Assembly (NCBI GenBank): GCA_964036195.1
Contig: OZ038454.1
Coordinates: 26,894,315 to 26,958,314, forward strand
Direction: 5' to 3'
DNA: 64,000 bases
Source: Sphaerolaimus hirsutus
Lineage: Eukaryota > Nematoda > Chromadorea > Monhysterida > Sphaerolaimidae
The position numbers and the translations under genes were made by a program. Positions 32,961-45,200 of this stretch are shown in pieces (position 1 is the stretch's first letter; every line of letters starts with the position of its first letter). The notes beneath the pieces were generated by a model that did not search any database, had not been told where the DNA came from, and saw nothing but the letters and a program-made list of their open reading frames with translations.

Positions 32961-33767
32961 GCAGTAATGTGCATTTCTATGGGATTTAAAAAAATATAAG
33001 AAACTTAGTTTACAGCCTGATATTTAATATGTAAATACCTATATGTAACATATTGCAGGTAGAGTTCTCTAACATTGTTTTCATTGCTTGACTCGTTAAT
33101 TTTGTATTCCTACTAATAATTTATGTTACCAAATATACCCCATTTGTGCAGTAAATTCATCATACATTTTACTGGAAATACTGATGAAAAAATAACTCCC
33201 CCCTCGAATAACTCCCCCCTCTCGAATAACTCCCCCCTCTGAAACTTCTGACGAAAAAATAACTCCCCGGGGGACTTATTCGAGGATATACGGTATATTA
33301 TTTTACAACGGATGACCTGTGGATAAGTAACAATGACATGCGTTGCAAGAGAATATTGTGTACTTGTAGTACCGTATTTCCTCGAAATACCCCCAGGGGG
33401 TTTATTTTTTCTGAGTGCAAATTTTGAGGGGATATTTCGAGGGGGGGCTTATTCGAGGGGGGTCTATTATTTTGTCAGAAATTTCCACGAAATTGATAGT
33501 AAAGAGTACGCTGTTTTCCAAAGGGTTTGCCATTGTTAGTCGACTGACACAAACCAGTTGACACACATGTGTCAACTAGTGTGTGGGCCTCCCATCATTA
33601 CCCAATTTTGTTCAATTTCATAATTCTCATTAAACATCTAATTCTCTTTGTGTAATAAAATCGTTTGTGCCACCAATTTTCTAACAGACATCGTACATTA
33701 TTGGTATACCAAACCAATATTTATGCGATGAACCTTCAACTTGTGCGATTTGACACGTTTTTACACG

Positions 33768-34212
33768 TATAACTCGGCAGACATGATACTCTACAAATAG
33801 ATATGATTTATGTCTTCAGCTGGCAGACAGCCAACTGAAAACTTATGAACTGACTCCCCACTTCACTCCACTTCATCCCGAACCGGTTCAGGGGGCGGTC
33901 CCAAGCCCTGTAAAGTGTCAAATGTTAAGTAAAGTGTCAATTGTGTATCCAAATCTTCCTTTTCGTATCCAAATCTTATGTTTTTGTATCCAAATAGTAT
34001 GTCGAAAAATAAGATTTGGATACAAAAACGTAAGATTTGGATATGAGAAAAATAAGATTTGGATACACAATTGAAACTTTACTTAACATTTGACACTTTA
34101 CAGGGCTTGGGATTACCACCAGTCAGCCGCAATTCACTGGGGACTGCGGTTATGACGTCATGATGGAGTGTTACCTCCAGAAAAATGTAGGCTGTAATGT
34201 TGCCCGAGTATA
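33768..34212. repeat. Inverted duplicate of 9836-10045
   Basis: TATACTCGGGCAACATTACA in inverted form, GACGTCATGATGGAGTGTTA and AACCGGTTC blocks match the interior of the hAT-like element 9366-10313. The CWG element 33892-34119 interrupts this copy. Confidence 0.75.
33892..34119. mobile_element. CWG-target TIR element, intergenic
   Basis: CAG duplication at 33889-33891 and 34120-34122. The empty site is visible in an inverted duplicate of the flanks near 9930 (GGTTCAGTCAG when reverse-complemented), confirming the 3-bp target. Confidence 0.8.
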
Positions 34213-34226
34213 TTTATATTCACGAA

Positions 34227-34448
34227 TAGTGATGTAAATGCAAACACAACGGTGGTAGCACCTGGCGCTAGCGCCAAAGCAAACATCGCCATAACACCGT
34301 TGGAGTATGTAAAAACGCCATGCGGCTGAAGGCGCTGGGCGATATTTTTGCATAGCGCCAGGAAAAAACGCCTGGCGCAGACGATTGGCAATAACGCCAA
34401 AGCAAAAAGGCACTTGGCGTTAAGTGCGTTACGCTTTTTACATCACTA
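34227..34448. mobile_element. hAT-like element, short TAGTGATG copy, TSD TTCACGAA
   Basis: 222 bp, exact TSD (34219-34226, 34449-34456). The arms are less regular (GCGCTAGCGCCAAAGC) than in the larger copies. Confidence 0.87.
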
Positions 34449-34737
34449 TTCACGAATTTCGACGGACTACTGAAACTACTACTTATCCTTTAAGCATGGT
34501 TGGTTTTAGTAAAATTCTTTTTACTAAAATTGTATTTATTTTTATTAAAATTGTATTATATTTTTTTATTCATGTTCATTTTATTTTATTTTTTTCTGAA
34601 ATGTCATTAATATAAGAAAATGAAACCATTTTACAAAAAATTTACAAAAAATCGGAATCTTGGATGCAAGGTCATAAAACAATGTGCACACTAGAAGCAT
34701 GCAGATAAATACAAAAACAATAATGTAAACTTGTGAC

Positions 34738-35246
34738 TAGGGTTCAAATGAGACTGACTTTTCGGGATCGGGATCGGGATTGGCTTTTTGAAATTTCGGG
34801 ACTGGGATCGGGATCGGAATTGGGCTTGCAGGATCGGGATCGGGATAGATATTTTGAGATTTCACGATCGGGATCGGGATTGGTGTCTTGGGATCGGGAT
34901 AGGGTCCGGGATTGGCATTTTTTCGGGATCGGGATCGGGATAATTGAAAAAGTTCTCATATTGAACAATTTTCTCTAATTTACTGCAAAAATAGGTCTAA
35001 AACACACACACAAATGCCAGAAAAGTGTCATAGAATGTACATTGATAGTTCCTGGTCACATTTCTTAGTGCAAAAATGTTAGTTCAAAAAGTTGTCAAAT
35101 TTTCCGGGATCGGAATTTGGATTGAGTAAAAATTTTCAGGGTTTGGGATTAGGGTTCAAATGGGATTGACTTTTCAGGATCGGGATTGGGACCACAAAAT
35201 CCCAAAATTTCTCAGGATTTGGGATCGGGATCCCGTTTGAACCCTA
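34738..35246. mobile_element. hAT-like element, TAGGGTTCAAAT ends, GGGATC arrays, TSD CTTGTGAC
   Basis: Exact TSD (34730-34737, 35247-35254). Left arm of GGGATCGGGATCGGGATTGG units; a second internal copy of the terminus lies near 35150. Confidence 0.9.
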
Positions 35247-35872
35247 CTTGTGACACATGTTGCCACATAGGTATCTTGAATTTTGACCCTCACTGGGGAT
35301 AGATAGATAGGTATGTAAATAGCTAATTGCTCCTCACTAGAGAAAATAACTAACAATTTGTTATTTTTGGGGTGGGGGGCTTGCTGGTTCAACATATACG
35401 CTTTTTCAAGGTATGGAATGAAGAAAATAGTGAAAAAATTGCATTGATTAGTGATTTTTAAGGTGAAAATATATTAAAAGATGTGAAAATTTGTAATTTT
35501 GAGCAAAAATATTTTTCAATCACAACAAGGAAAGCAACAACAAGGCACCAGTTCTGTAAATTGGAATCTAGAATCTTACGCAATGGGATAGAAAATTTTT
35601 ACAGAATTTTACAGACACTCGAGTTTTTGTAAAATTTTACAAAAATTTTACAAAAATTCAAATTTTTGTGCAATTTTACTAAAATTTTACAAAAATTCAA
35701 ATTTTACTAAAATTTTATTTTTTTATATTAATTTTCCATTAAATTTTATTTTATTTTTCAATTTTCCATTTTATTTTTATTTAATTTTTATTTTTTTCTG
35801 AGATTTTGCCAACCCTGCCTATGAGTGATAATTTTTTACAACAATCTCGCATCACTGACCTAGCTACAGAAC

Positions 35873-36754
35873 TAGTGATGGAAAAGCGCCAGAAAAAAGG
35901 GCGCCAGGCGCCAAGGGCGCCATGGCGCCATTCAGAAAGTGGGCGCCAAGCGCCAAGGGCGCCACAGAAAAAGGGCGCCAGGCGCCAAGGGCGCCACGGA
36001 AAGAGGGCGCCAAGCGCCAAGGGCGCCATGGCGCCATTTGAAAAATAGGGCGCCAGGCGCCAAGGGCGCCAGGATAAATAAGTGCATAGAACGCCCTGCG
36101 TGTGCTAAAACAGTTTCTACAGCACCCTAGTACACACATTGACTACTTAATTCGCGTTCTCCAGGATGTAATGAACAAAAACAACACTAGAACAAAAAAA
36201 TTAAAATAAAATCCACATGACGAATTCAAACACAATGGATATTGTCATTTGACAACAATCCATTCACTTCAAATAGACTTTCCCAATCAATGTTTCCTTG
36301 AATTGGACAAAAAATGGAATTGCAACGATTTGAATCTGTTGATTTTTGATTGCGCAAGTTCAACGGTTCATCATTCTCGTCTTCTGATCTGTCAGACACA
36401 TCTGATGAACCGTTGCACAAAAGATTTTCACTCGCTCACACCACTTCGTCCATTTTTCTGGCGAATTTAGATCATCCACAGATGCGTTTTTTATCTTTTT
36501 TTTCATTTACACAGCACTCACCTTGAAACCCTGCTGGCGCCTTTTTGGCGCCCTTTTAAAGCAGGGCGCCAGGCGCCAAGGGCGCCACGGAAAAAGGGCG
36601 CCAAGCGCCAAGGGCGCCATGGCGCCTTTCAGAATGTGGGCGCCAGGCGCCAAGGGCGCCACAGAAAAAGGGCGCCAAGCGCCAATGGCGCCATGGCGCG
36701 GCGCCCTTTGGCGCCCTCTATTGGCGCCAGCGCCATGGCGCCATTCCATCACTA
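35873..36754. mobile_element. hAT-like element, TAGTGATG/GCGCC family, TSD TACAGAAC
   Basis: Exact TSD (35865-35872, 36755-36762). GGCGCCAGGCGCCAAGGGCG-type arms. The non-repetitive middle is homologous to the other two large copies. Confidence 0.9.
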
Positions 36755-36778
36755 TACAGAACACGCATTGTATAGGTA

Positions 36779-38308
36779 CCGTATTTCTTCTAATAGATGA
36801 GCGCCTTTCTATTTTTTACGTCAACTTTTTTACCTGCCGTTCTATTAAAGGTGTCGTTCTATTGGAGACTGCCGTTCGTTTTTTTCACCAATTTTTCCAC
36901 ACATTTCTCATTTCAAAATGGTTTTATTTTTAATGAAGCTTGCGCAATATTTTAATATAAACACCTTCCCAATCAAGTCCGGCCCCCTATTTTTATTTTC
37001 ACTTCACATGCCTATCTCTGGTTGTGGGAGGGGTGGAAAGCTAATACTTGTGGGCTATATAGGTGCAACCCCCCACTTACCCCTCATGAATAAATGGGGC
37101 AGCGGCGACTCACTATAGATAGGGTCGCCGTATATGTGAAAAAATTTCGCGGCGTTTTCACTGTCCTGCACAGGTCCGGCTCCCAGTTTATTTCTTACGC
37201 TAAGGCTTGAAAAAGGGGCGTCAGGCGCCAATAACGCTACAGGAAATAGGTGCCATGGCGCGGCACCACTTGGCTACCTCATATGGCGCCAGTGCCATGG
37301 CGCCATTCCGTCACTAACATTTCACAAACACCCACCCCCTAAGCAGCAGACAAGAAAAATAACTTTTACAAATTTTAAAATGCATTTTTTGCTTTTAATT
37401 TTTTACACACTTCACACGCTGGTTTACGATGCTTTTAAGAGGGGGGTGTAAGGGTCCAAGCTGTGTAAAAAAAGTTACCTCAAAAACGCCTCCATTAGAA
37501 AATTTACTTGGGGTGAACTTTATGATGTCAAAATTACGCCATCACGGGAACAAAAATTGTCAAAACTTTCAATTTTAAATTAACCCCAAGTAAATTTTCT
37601 AATGGAGACATTTTTGGTGTATAGTTCTTTACGCGACTTGATACCTTAAACATTCCTCTATAAAACACCCTAAACCAGCGTGTCAAGTTTGTCACAAAAT
37701 ATAAGTGAAAAGTGCCTTTTAAAATTTAGTGTTTGGGATAGGGAAAAAATATTGAGGTGTCGGGATTAGTGATGGAATAGCACCATGGCACTGGCGCCAT
37801 TTGATAAGGTCATTAGCGCTGAGCGTCACTTTTATGTGGCATTATTGGCGCCTAACGCCCCTTTTTCAAGCCGTAGTGTAAGAAATAAACTGGGGGTTGG
37901 ACCTGTGCGGGACAGTGAAAACGCCGCAAATTTTTTTCACATATACGGCGACCCCCTCTATAGTGAGTCGCCGCTGCCCCATTTATTCATGAGGGGTAGT
38001 GGGGGGTTGCACCTACATACGCCACAAGTATTAGCTTTCCACACCTCCCACAACCGGAGATATGGCCTGCGAAGTGAAAAAAAAGGCGGCCGGACTTGAT
38101 CGGGAAGGTGTTTATCAGGGCATCAATGCCAGATTTTACACCTATTTGAACGCTTTGCATGTTATCACCATCCATTTTGCATGCATTTTTGTGTTTCGCC
38201 ACACTCCCAACATACCTAATCCTACCTACCGTTCTATTGGATGGAGGTGCCGTTCAATTGGAGGTGCCGTTCTATTGGAGGTATGCCATTCTATTAGAAG
38301 AAATACGG
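36779..38308. mobile_element. TA-target MITE, CCGTATTTCTTCTAATAG subfamily, hosting a foldback
   Basis: Ends CCGTATTTCTTCTAATAGAT and CTATTAGAAGAAATACGG with TA flanks. Most of its length is the foldback inserted at 36958-38115. Confidence 0.78.
36958..38115. mobile_element. Foldback element, AACACCTTCCC ends, intergenic
   Basis: Arms start AAACACCTTCCCAATCAAGT and end with the inverse. The middle of each arm holds GCGCC/TAGTGATG-like sequence (37170-37314 and 37767-37870) and the centre matches the 42474-44385 centre (CCCCAAGTAAATTT and inverse). Confidence 0.8.
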
Positions 38309-38964
38309 TATATGTACTTGGTGGACCGCAAAGTATTCGGTCAAAATTACTTACCTAGTCGATAAACCGCCGGAAAAATACTTATGAAAATACCATGCAC
38401 GCACTTTTACAAAAAAAGATTTGTAAAATTTTTTTTTAAAAAAGAAAAAGGCGGATAGTCGTGTAACCGCCACGAATCGCTGGGGGGGAAAAAGGGTCAC
38501 TTTGAGAATATGGTATGTATCGATGGGGTGGAGTGCGGCTGCACTTTTGATGTGGTCATTTGCGCCTGATCGAATGTCGAATTACCTACGTAATGGTCGC
38601 AATTGTATTTAAATGCCCATTTCTCACTCTAAATTTCAACTAGGTATTCAAATTTGAGCTACACACTGTTGTTTGCATAAGGTTTACTAATGCATGCACG
38701 AATGTTTTTCAATGCATTTTTTCCTTCTTTTTTTGTTGAATAGTTGTGGTTCTTGACAAGTGACGTCATGATGAAGTGTTTGTTCCCTTCAGAATAACAG
38801 TGATGTAATTTACGCATTTGCATTTTCACTGTGGCGGCCCTGGCTTTTTCCGAACAGCGCTATATCGCCACTGGCATTTGACGCCATTATTCCTTCCCTT
38901 TTCTCACCCTACATTAAACCCATCATTATACCTAACTACCTACTACAAGTTTTGTCCATCACAG

Positions 38965-39003
38965 TTTCCGATCCACAAACGGCAGATCGCAGTTTGCCGT
39001 GCC
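38965..39003 (+). promoter_or_regulatory. Conserved 5' acceptor-like site and 5' leader of gene B
   Basis: This is the counterpart of 11464-11504 in gene A: TCCATCACAG/TTTCCGATCC followed by a short leader to the ATG at 39004. Conservation between paralogues in otherwise diverged flanks suggests function, but no transcript evidence is available. Confidence 0.4.
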
Positions 39004-39242
39004 ATGACTCTTTGTTGCACACTGGTGCTGTGGGCGGCGTGCGCGACCGCGGCACTGGCCGCGCTGCCGCAGGAGACCGAGCTGCCCGGCGCGCTGGTGC
39101 ACGAGCGGCAGCTGTCGCCCCAGCTGGCCCGCCTGGCTAGCTCCCTCGAGCGCTGGCACCTGGGCAGGTTCGAGGTGGACGTCTTCCTCATGATGGTGGC
39201 CAAGCTGAAGAAGGTCGCCGCCACCATGCCGCCCAGGTTCAG
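39004..39242 (+). CDS. Gene B exon 1: signal peptide
   Basis: It starts MTLCCTLVLWAACATAALA, then has three more codons than gene A before LPGALVHERQLSPQLARLAS. The donor TTCAG/GTCAGT in phase 2 is the same as in gene A. Confidence 0.85.
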
Positions 39243-42200
39243 GTCAGTCCCGCCGCGCAACTGTGTGCACCGCTGCGCAACTGTGTGCACCGCTGCGCAA
39301 CTGTGTGCACCGCTGCGCAACTGTGTGCACCGCTGCGCAACTGTGTGCACCGCTGCGCAACTGTGTGCACCGCTGCGCAACTGTGTGCACCGCTGCGCAA
39401 CTGTGTGCACCGCTGCGCAACTGTGTGCCAGCATAGTTGTTTAAACGTACCGTATTTCCTCGAAATACCCCCAGGGGGTTTATTTTGACTGATATTTTTG
39501 AGGGGGGGGGGTTTAACGAGGGGGGTATTTTGAGGGGGGTTTATTATTTCGCCAGAATTTTTTTGAAGTCCCAGTACTAAATTGTCATCTGAAATGTACG
39601 CAGACGTCGAAAAATGCAACAAAAATGGCCAGTTATAAGACTCTAAAGACTTGTATAAGAGTGTAGACGTATAAAGACTGTTCACACATAACAGAGTCAT
39701 CATTTATAACGTGTGTTTGCATTGCCCAGATGGCAAACTGCAGCCTTTGTCATTTACATTCTCTATACACTAAATTTGGGGGGGGGGTATTTCGAGGGGG
39801 GGTTATAAGTTCATAGTGTCCATTTTGAGAGGGGTATTTTGAGGGGGGGTATTCCGAAAGGGGGGTATTTAAAGGATATGGTATTTACATTTATTCACAC
39901 AGTACGTATACTTAAGTACTGAGTAAATACATTTACATATACTTTGAAAAAAGTACCTGTTCTCGCTTGCATACATGCATACTTTTAAAAAGTACTCGAG
40001 TAGAGAAAACGTATTTCACATAGGCTTTTTCAAGGCATAGATGGGAAAAAGGGGAGAGAAAAGCAACAAAAAAATAGGGAAAAAATTGTCAAGAATAGCT
40101 GAAAATAGGCACATGACACATGAACTAGTGAATTTGAGTGTCCAATTTGAGTGAATGGTCCAAACGGTATGAAAATTAGTGATTTTGAGTAAAATTTGGG
40201 ACAAAATTCCTAAAAAATACTCACTTTTACGTTTTCTGGAGGGAAAAGTATTTTACTCATGCTTACTCAAGAGTATAAGTAAGAAAATTACTTTATGTTT
40301 TCTGTACTCAGGGGGTGAGTTAAAAATAAATACTTTATGTTTACATATACTTTGAACAAAAGTTTGGTACTTTTTACAACTCTGTGTGCCAGCTGCGCAA
40401 CAGTGTGGCAACAGTGTGGCAACTGTGTGCCCTCTGTGCAACTGTGTGCCGTCTGCGCAACTGTGTGCCCCCGCTGCGCAACTGTGTGCCGGCTGCCACG
40501 CTGTGCAACTCTGTGCCACGCTGCGCATCTGTGTACCGCACTGGCAACAGTGTGGCAACTGCGCACTGCTGCGCAACCGAGCACCGAGTGCCGCGCGCAG
40601 ACGAGTGGTGGACGGGTGTATGCGGGCGGCGGACGACAACATAAAGGTGGCCGGCTGCGTGGTCGACGCGCTGCAGCACAGAGACAGCGGCTGGGACGTG
40701 GCCCGGCTGCAGCGCATCCCCGCCCCCGACCGCCCCCCAGCTGCCAGTCGGGCGCCACCCCTCGCCGCTACCCGTGCGTTTACCAGTGCTTTTATAAATG
40801 AATAAAACTCTAAATTTGTTTTGCTCCGATATTGGATCCATTTTGTAACATAAACTACAAACTGAAGGTCAATGTAGTTTTTGGGGACTGGTTTCTGGAT
40901 GGGATCTATTTAGGTATAAAGTGGCAGCGGAAAATGTGTGCCAATTTTTATTTATATTGCCATGGCCCATGGATTTGGCAATCCTGGTGGCAATCCCAAG
41001 CCCTGCAAAAGACTGTTATATGTCATGTATCATATAAAAACCCTGTAAAGTGCTATTTTTATCCAAATCGTATTCTATCCAATTCATTTGTTTTTGGATC
41101 CAAATCTTATTTTTGGACATAATATTTGTATACAAAAACGTATGATTTGGATACTATAGAATAAGGTTTGGATACACATGACACTTTACAGGGTATTTTA
41201 TATGACACATGACATTTTACAGAGTTTTTACAGGGTCTGTGACTGGCACCTGAATAAATGTACCCGAATGTTCTGAATCGAAAATAAAAGCACTTGATTA
41301 CTAATAAATATGGATCTAAACGCGCGGGCCAAATCATAAAAAACTGCTAAAATGTTAGGCTACCTATATACTATTGGAATTGAATACTCACAGACAAGCC
41401 CGTTTCACAACCGGAACCAGTTGAAACAGTGAAAATGGGCTCATTTGTCGTAGCAAAAAGTGTCGATTCTGCAAGTGTCATCCAGAACGATGTGTCTTCG
41501 CCGAGATTTGCGCAGCGGGTAAGTGAAATTTTAGGCGTATTAGATTGTGACTAGTGATGAAATGGCGCCAAAGGGCGCCGCGCCATGGCGCCATTGGCGC
41601 TTGGCGCCTTTTTTCTGTGGCGCCTGGCGCCCACTTTCTGAAAGGCGCCATGGCGCCCTTGGCGCTTGGCGCCCTTTCTCCGTGGCGCCCTTGGCGCCTG
41701 GCGCCCTGCCCTAAAAGGGCGCCAAAATGGCGCCAGCATGGTTTCAAGGTGAGTGCTGCGTGAATGAATTTTAAAAAAAACGGGTCTGTGAATGATCAAA
41801 TATCACTGGAAAAAAGACAAAGTGGTGTGAGTGGATGTGTATGTTTCATCCAGTTTTATCAGATGCGTGTAACGGATCAGAAGCTGAGCATGATAGACAG
41901 GTTAACTTGTTGTCGTCCGCTTCAAGAAAACCTATATTGGAAAATCTATTTGATGTGCATTCATTGTTTTGTCAAATGAGAGTTTTCAAAGTGTTTGAAT
42001 TGAATATCACGTGTGAGTACGGTTTTTGCACAAAAGTTTGTTGCTAGTCTCATTTTTGCTGATTACATCCTGGAGAACCTGAATAAAGAAGTGAATGTGT
42101 GCACTACAGTGCTGGAGAAGCATTTTTAGCACACGCAGGGTATTCTACTCGCTTTTTTATTCTGGCGCCATTGGCGCCTGGCGCCCTTCTTTTCAATTGG

Positions 42201-45200
42201 CGCCATGGCGCCCTTTTTCCGTGGCGCCCTTGGCGCCTGGCGCCCACTTTCCGAATGGCGCCATGGCGCCCTTGGCGCTTGGCGCTCTTTTTCTGTGGCG
42301 CCCTTGGCGCTTGGCGCCCAGTTTCCGAATGGCGCCATGGCGCCATTGGCGCCTGGCGCCCTTTTTTCTGGCGCTTTTCCATCACTAATTGTGACCACGG
42401 TTGGCAAAATCTCAGAAAATAATAAAAACAAAATTAAAATTAAATTGAAAATTTAAGATTAAAATAAATAAAATAAACACCTTCCCGGACAAGTTCACCA
42501 CCCATTTTTTTATTTCACGTCGGATGCAATATCTCTGTCCATGGGGGTGTTATAAAGCTAAAACTTTGTATATATAAAGTGGTAAGACCCCCCTAACCCC
42601 CAACAATGGGGGGAGGTGCGGCGACTCACTACAGGGTGGGTCGCCCTTTATGCAACAATTTTTTTGGCGTTTTTGGTGTCCCAACCAAGTTCACCACCCA
42701 CTTGATTGGCTACACTACGAGAGCCATATTTCCAGTTTTAATGGTGGTAGAAAGCTGAAATGTGGGGAATGTCTTGCCAACAACCCCCCTCACAATACAC
42801 CAGTGGGGCGGCTGCGGACGAACCACTAAAGCATGGGTCACTGCAAATAAAGTTGACAATTTTTTAAAAACAACCCAAGTGTCCCAAAACAAGTTCACCA
42901 CCCAACTGCATTATTCAAATGTTGCAACAACATACCTAATATAAAACTGAATAATGTTGGAACCCTAGTTGAGCCAAAAAATTTTTGTTAGTAGGGCACC
43001 CACCCCATCCCATAAACAGTAGACCGAAAATTTCATTTGAAACCAATTTTTCCTTTCACACTGAAGAAGTTGGTTTACAAAGTTCACTAGAGAAGGTTCT
43101 AAGGTTCAAAGTTATGTAAACAACATAACCTCTAAAATGCTTCCATAATGAAATTTATTTGGGGTGAATGAAAAAGTGAAAATTTTCTCGATTTTTGTTC
43201 TTGCAATGACATCATTTTGACATTATAGAATTCACCCCAAGTAAATTTCTTCATGGAGGCTTTTTGGAGGTTATGTTGTTTACATAACTTTGAACCTTAG
43301 ACCCTTCTCTAGTGAACTTTGTAAATCAACTTCTTAAGTGTGAAAGGAAAAATTGGTTTAAAATGAAATTTTCGGTCTACTGTTTATGGGATGGGGGTGG
43401 GTGCCCTACTGAAAAAAATTTTTTTGGCTCAACTAGGGTTCCAACATTATACAGTGTTATATTGGGTATGTTGTTGCAACATTTTTATAATGCAGTTTGG
43501 TGGTGAACTTGTTTTGGGACACTTGGGCTGTTTTAAAAAAATGGTCAACTTTATTTGCAGTGACCCATGCTTTAGTGGTTCGTCCGCAGCCGCCCCACTG
43601 GTGTATTGTGAGGGCGGTTGTTGGCAAGACATTCCCCAAATTTCAGCTTTCTACCACCATTAAAACTGGAGATATGGCTCTCGTAGTGTAGCCAATCAAG
43701 TGGGTGGTGAACTTGGTTGGGACACCAAAAACGCCAAAACAAAATTGTTGCATATAGGGCGACCCACCCTGTAGTGAGTCGCCGCACCTCCCCACATTGT
43801 TGGGGAGTAGGGGGGGTCTTACCACTTTATATACCGTATTTCCTCGAAATACCCCCCGGGGGGTGATTGTTTCATAGTGGTCCCGAGAGGGGGGGGGGGT
43901 TAAACGAGGGGGGGGGGTATTTCGAGGGGGGGGGGTATTATTTGACAAGAAAATTTTTGAAAACCAAGTACGAAATTGTCGTCTGAAACGTACGCAGACG
44001 TCGAAAAATGCAACAAAAACCGCCATTTATAAGGTTCTGTAGACTAATATTAGTATGTAGATGGTATGTAAACTGTTCTAACGTGACACCGACATTGTTT
44101 TAACGTGTGTTCTGCAGTACACAGAACACAAACTACAGTTATTGTCATGTACGTTCCCTTTACACTCAATTTGGGGGGGGTATTTCGAGGGGGGGGGTGA
44201 TTGTTTCATAGTGGTCCCGAGAGGGGGGGGGGGGTCAAACGAGGGGGGGGGGGTATTTCGAGGGGGGGTATTTCGAGGAAATACGGTATAGAGAGTTTAA
44301 GCTTTATAACACCCCCATGGACGGAGATATTGCATCCGAAGTGAAATAAAAAAATGGGTGGTGAACTTGTCCGGGAAGGTGTTTAAAATGGAAAATTTCA
44401 ACAAAAAAATAAAGATTGTATAAAAATTTGAATTTTTGTATAATTTTTGTAAATTTGTATAAAAATTCATGTTTTGTAAAAATTTTATTGTGTTGTTTGA
44501 GTTTCTACCTGTCTATTTTAGGAACTGGGGGCTGTACCAAGCCCTGTGAAGTGCTAAATGTAGTGATGGAAAAGCGCCATGGCGCTGGCGCTTGGCGCTA
44601 GCGCCAAAGCAAAAAGTGCCATGGCGCTTTTGGCGCTTGGCGCCATTATACTGTGGCGCTTTTGGCGCTTGGCGCTATCCATCGGTGGCGCCTTTGGCGC
44701 CTGGCGCTGGTATTTAAAAAAGCGCCAAAAAAGCGCCACCACCAGACAGCGAAAAACGCACAGAATTCGCATTTTTCAATTTACATCCATACCAGACATG
44801 TGGCAGTACTTTGTGATGTTAGTCATAGAAAAATAATGGCTATGGAGCCAATGGGACAGCATTATAAGTGGTGATTTCTGCCAACGAAATCCATTTATAT
44901 TTTGACTCATCACATATTGTTTTTTGTCTAACATTTGTGATTTTAAGTGAATTTGGGCATCGAATAGTGCTTAAATAAGGTTCTAAGAGAGGGCTACATT
45001 GGGAGTGTTTCACACTTTGGAAGTAGCTCTTGTATGGATTCAAGATGGAAGTTTGTAAGTGCATAAAAAGATTTGCATATGTAAGTGTTTGGAAAGACAT
45101 ATTGAACGTATTTTTGTTTTAAATGAATCCTTGTTGTCTTATGTATACGATAGCATGTTCAAAAATTCATTTTTTATGTTCAAAAACTGGGCCAAATCAA

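Noticed and set aside
34410..34620. Possible small gene near 34424-34615
   Set aside because: Low-complexity Phe/Ile-rich translation of AT-rich DNA without homology or splice context.
37100..37120. CGACTCACTATAG resembles the 3' part of a phage T7 promoter
   Set aside because: It lies in both arms of a foldback and lacks the full promoter; chance similarity, no phage context.
42710..43691. Mirrored ORFs that look conserved (for example MGNVLPTT and its partner)
   Set aside because: They are the two arms of one palindrome read on opposite strands, not independent genes.
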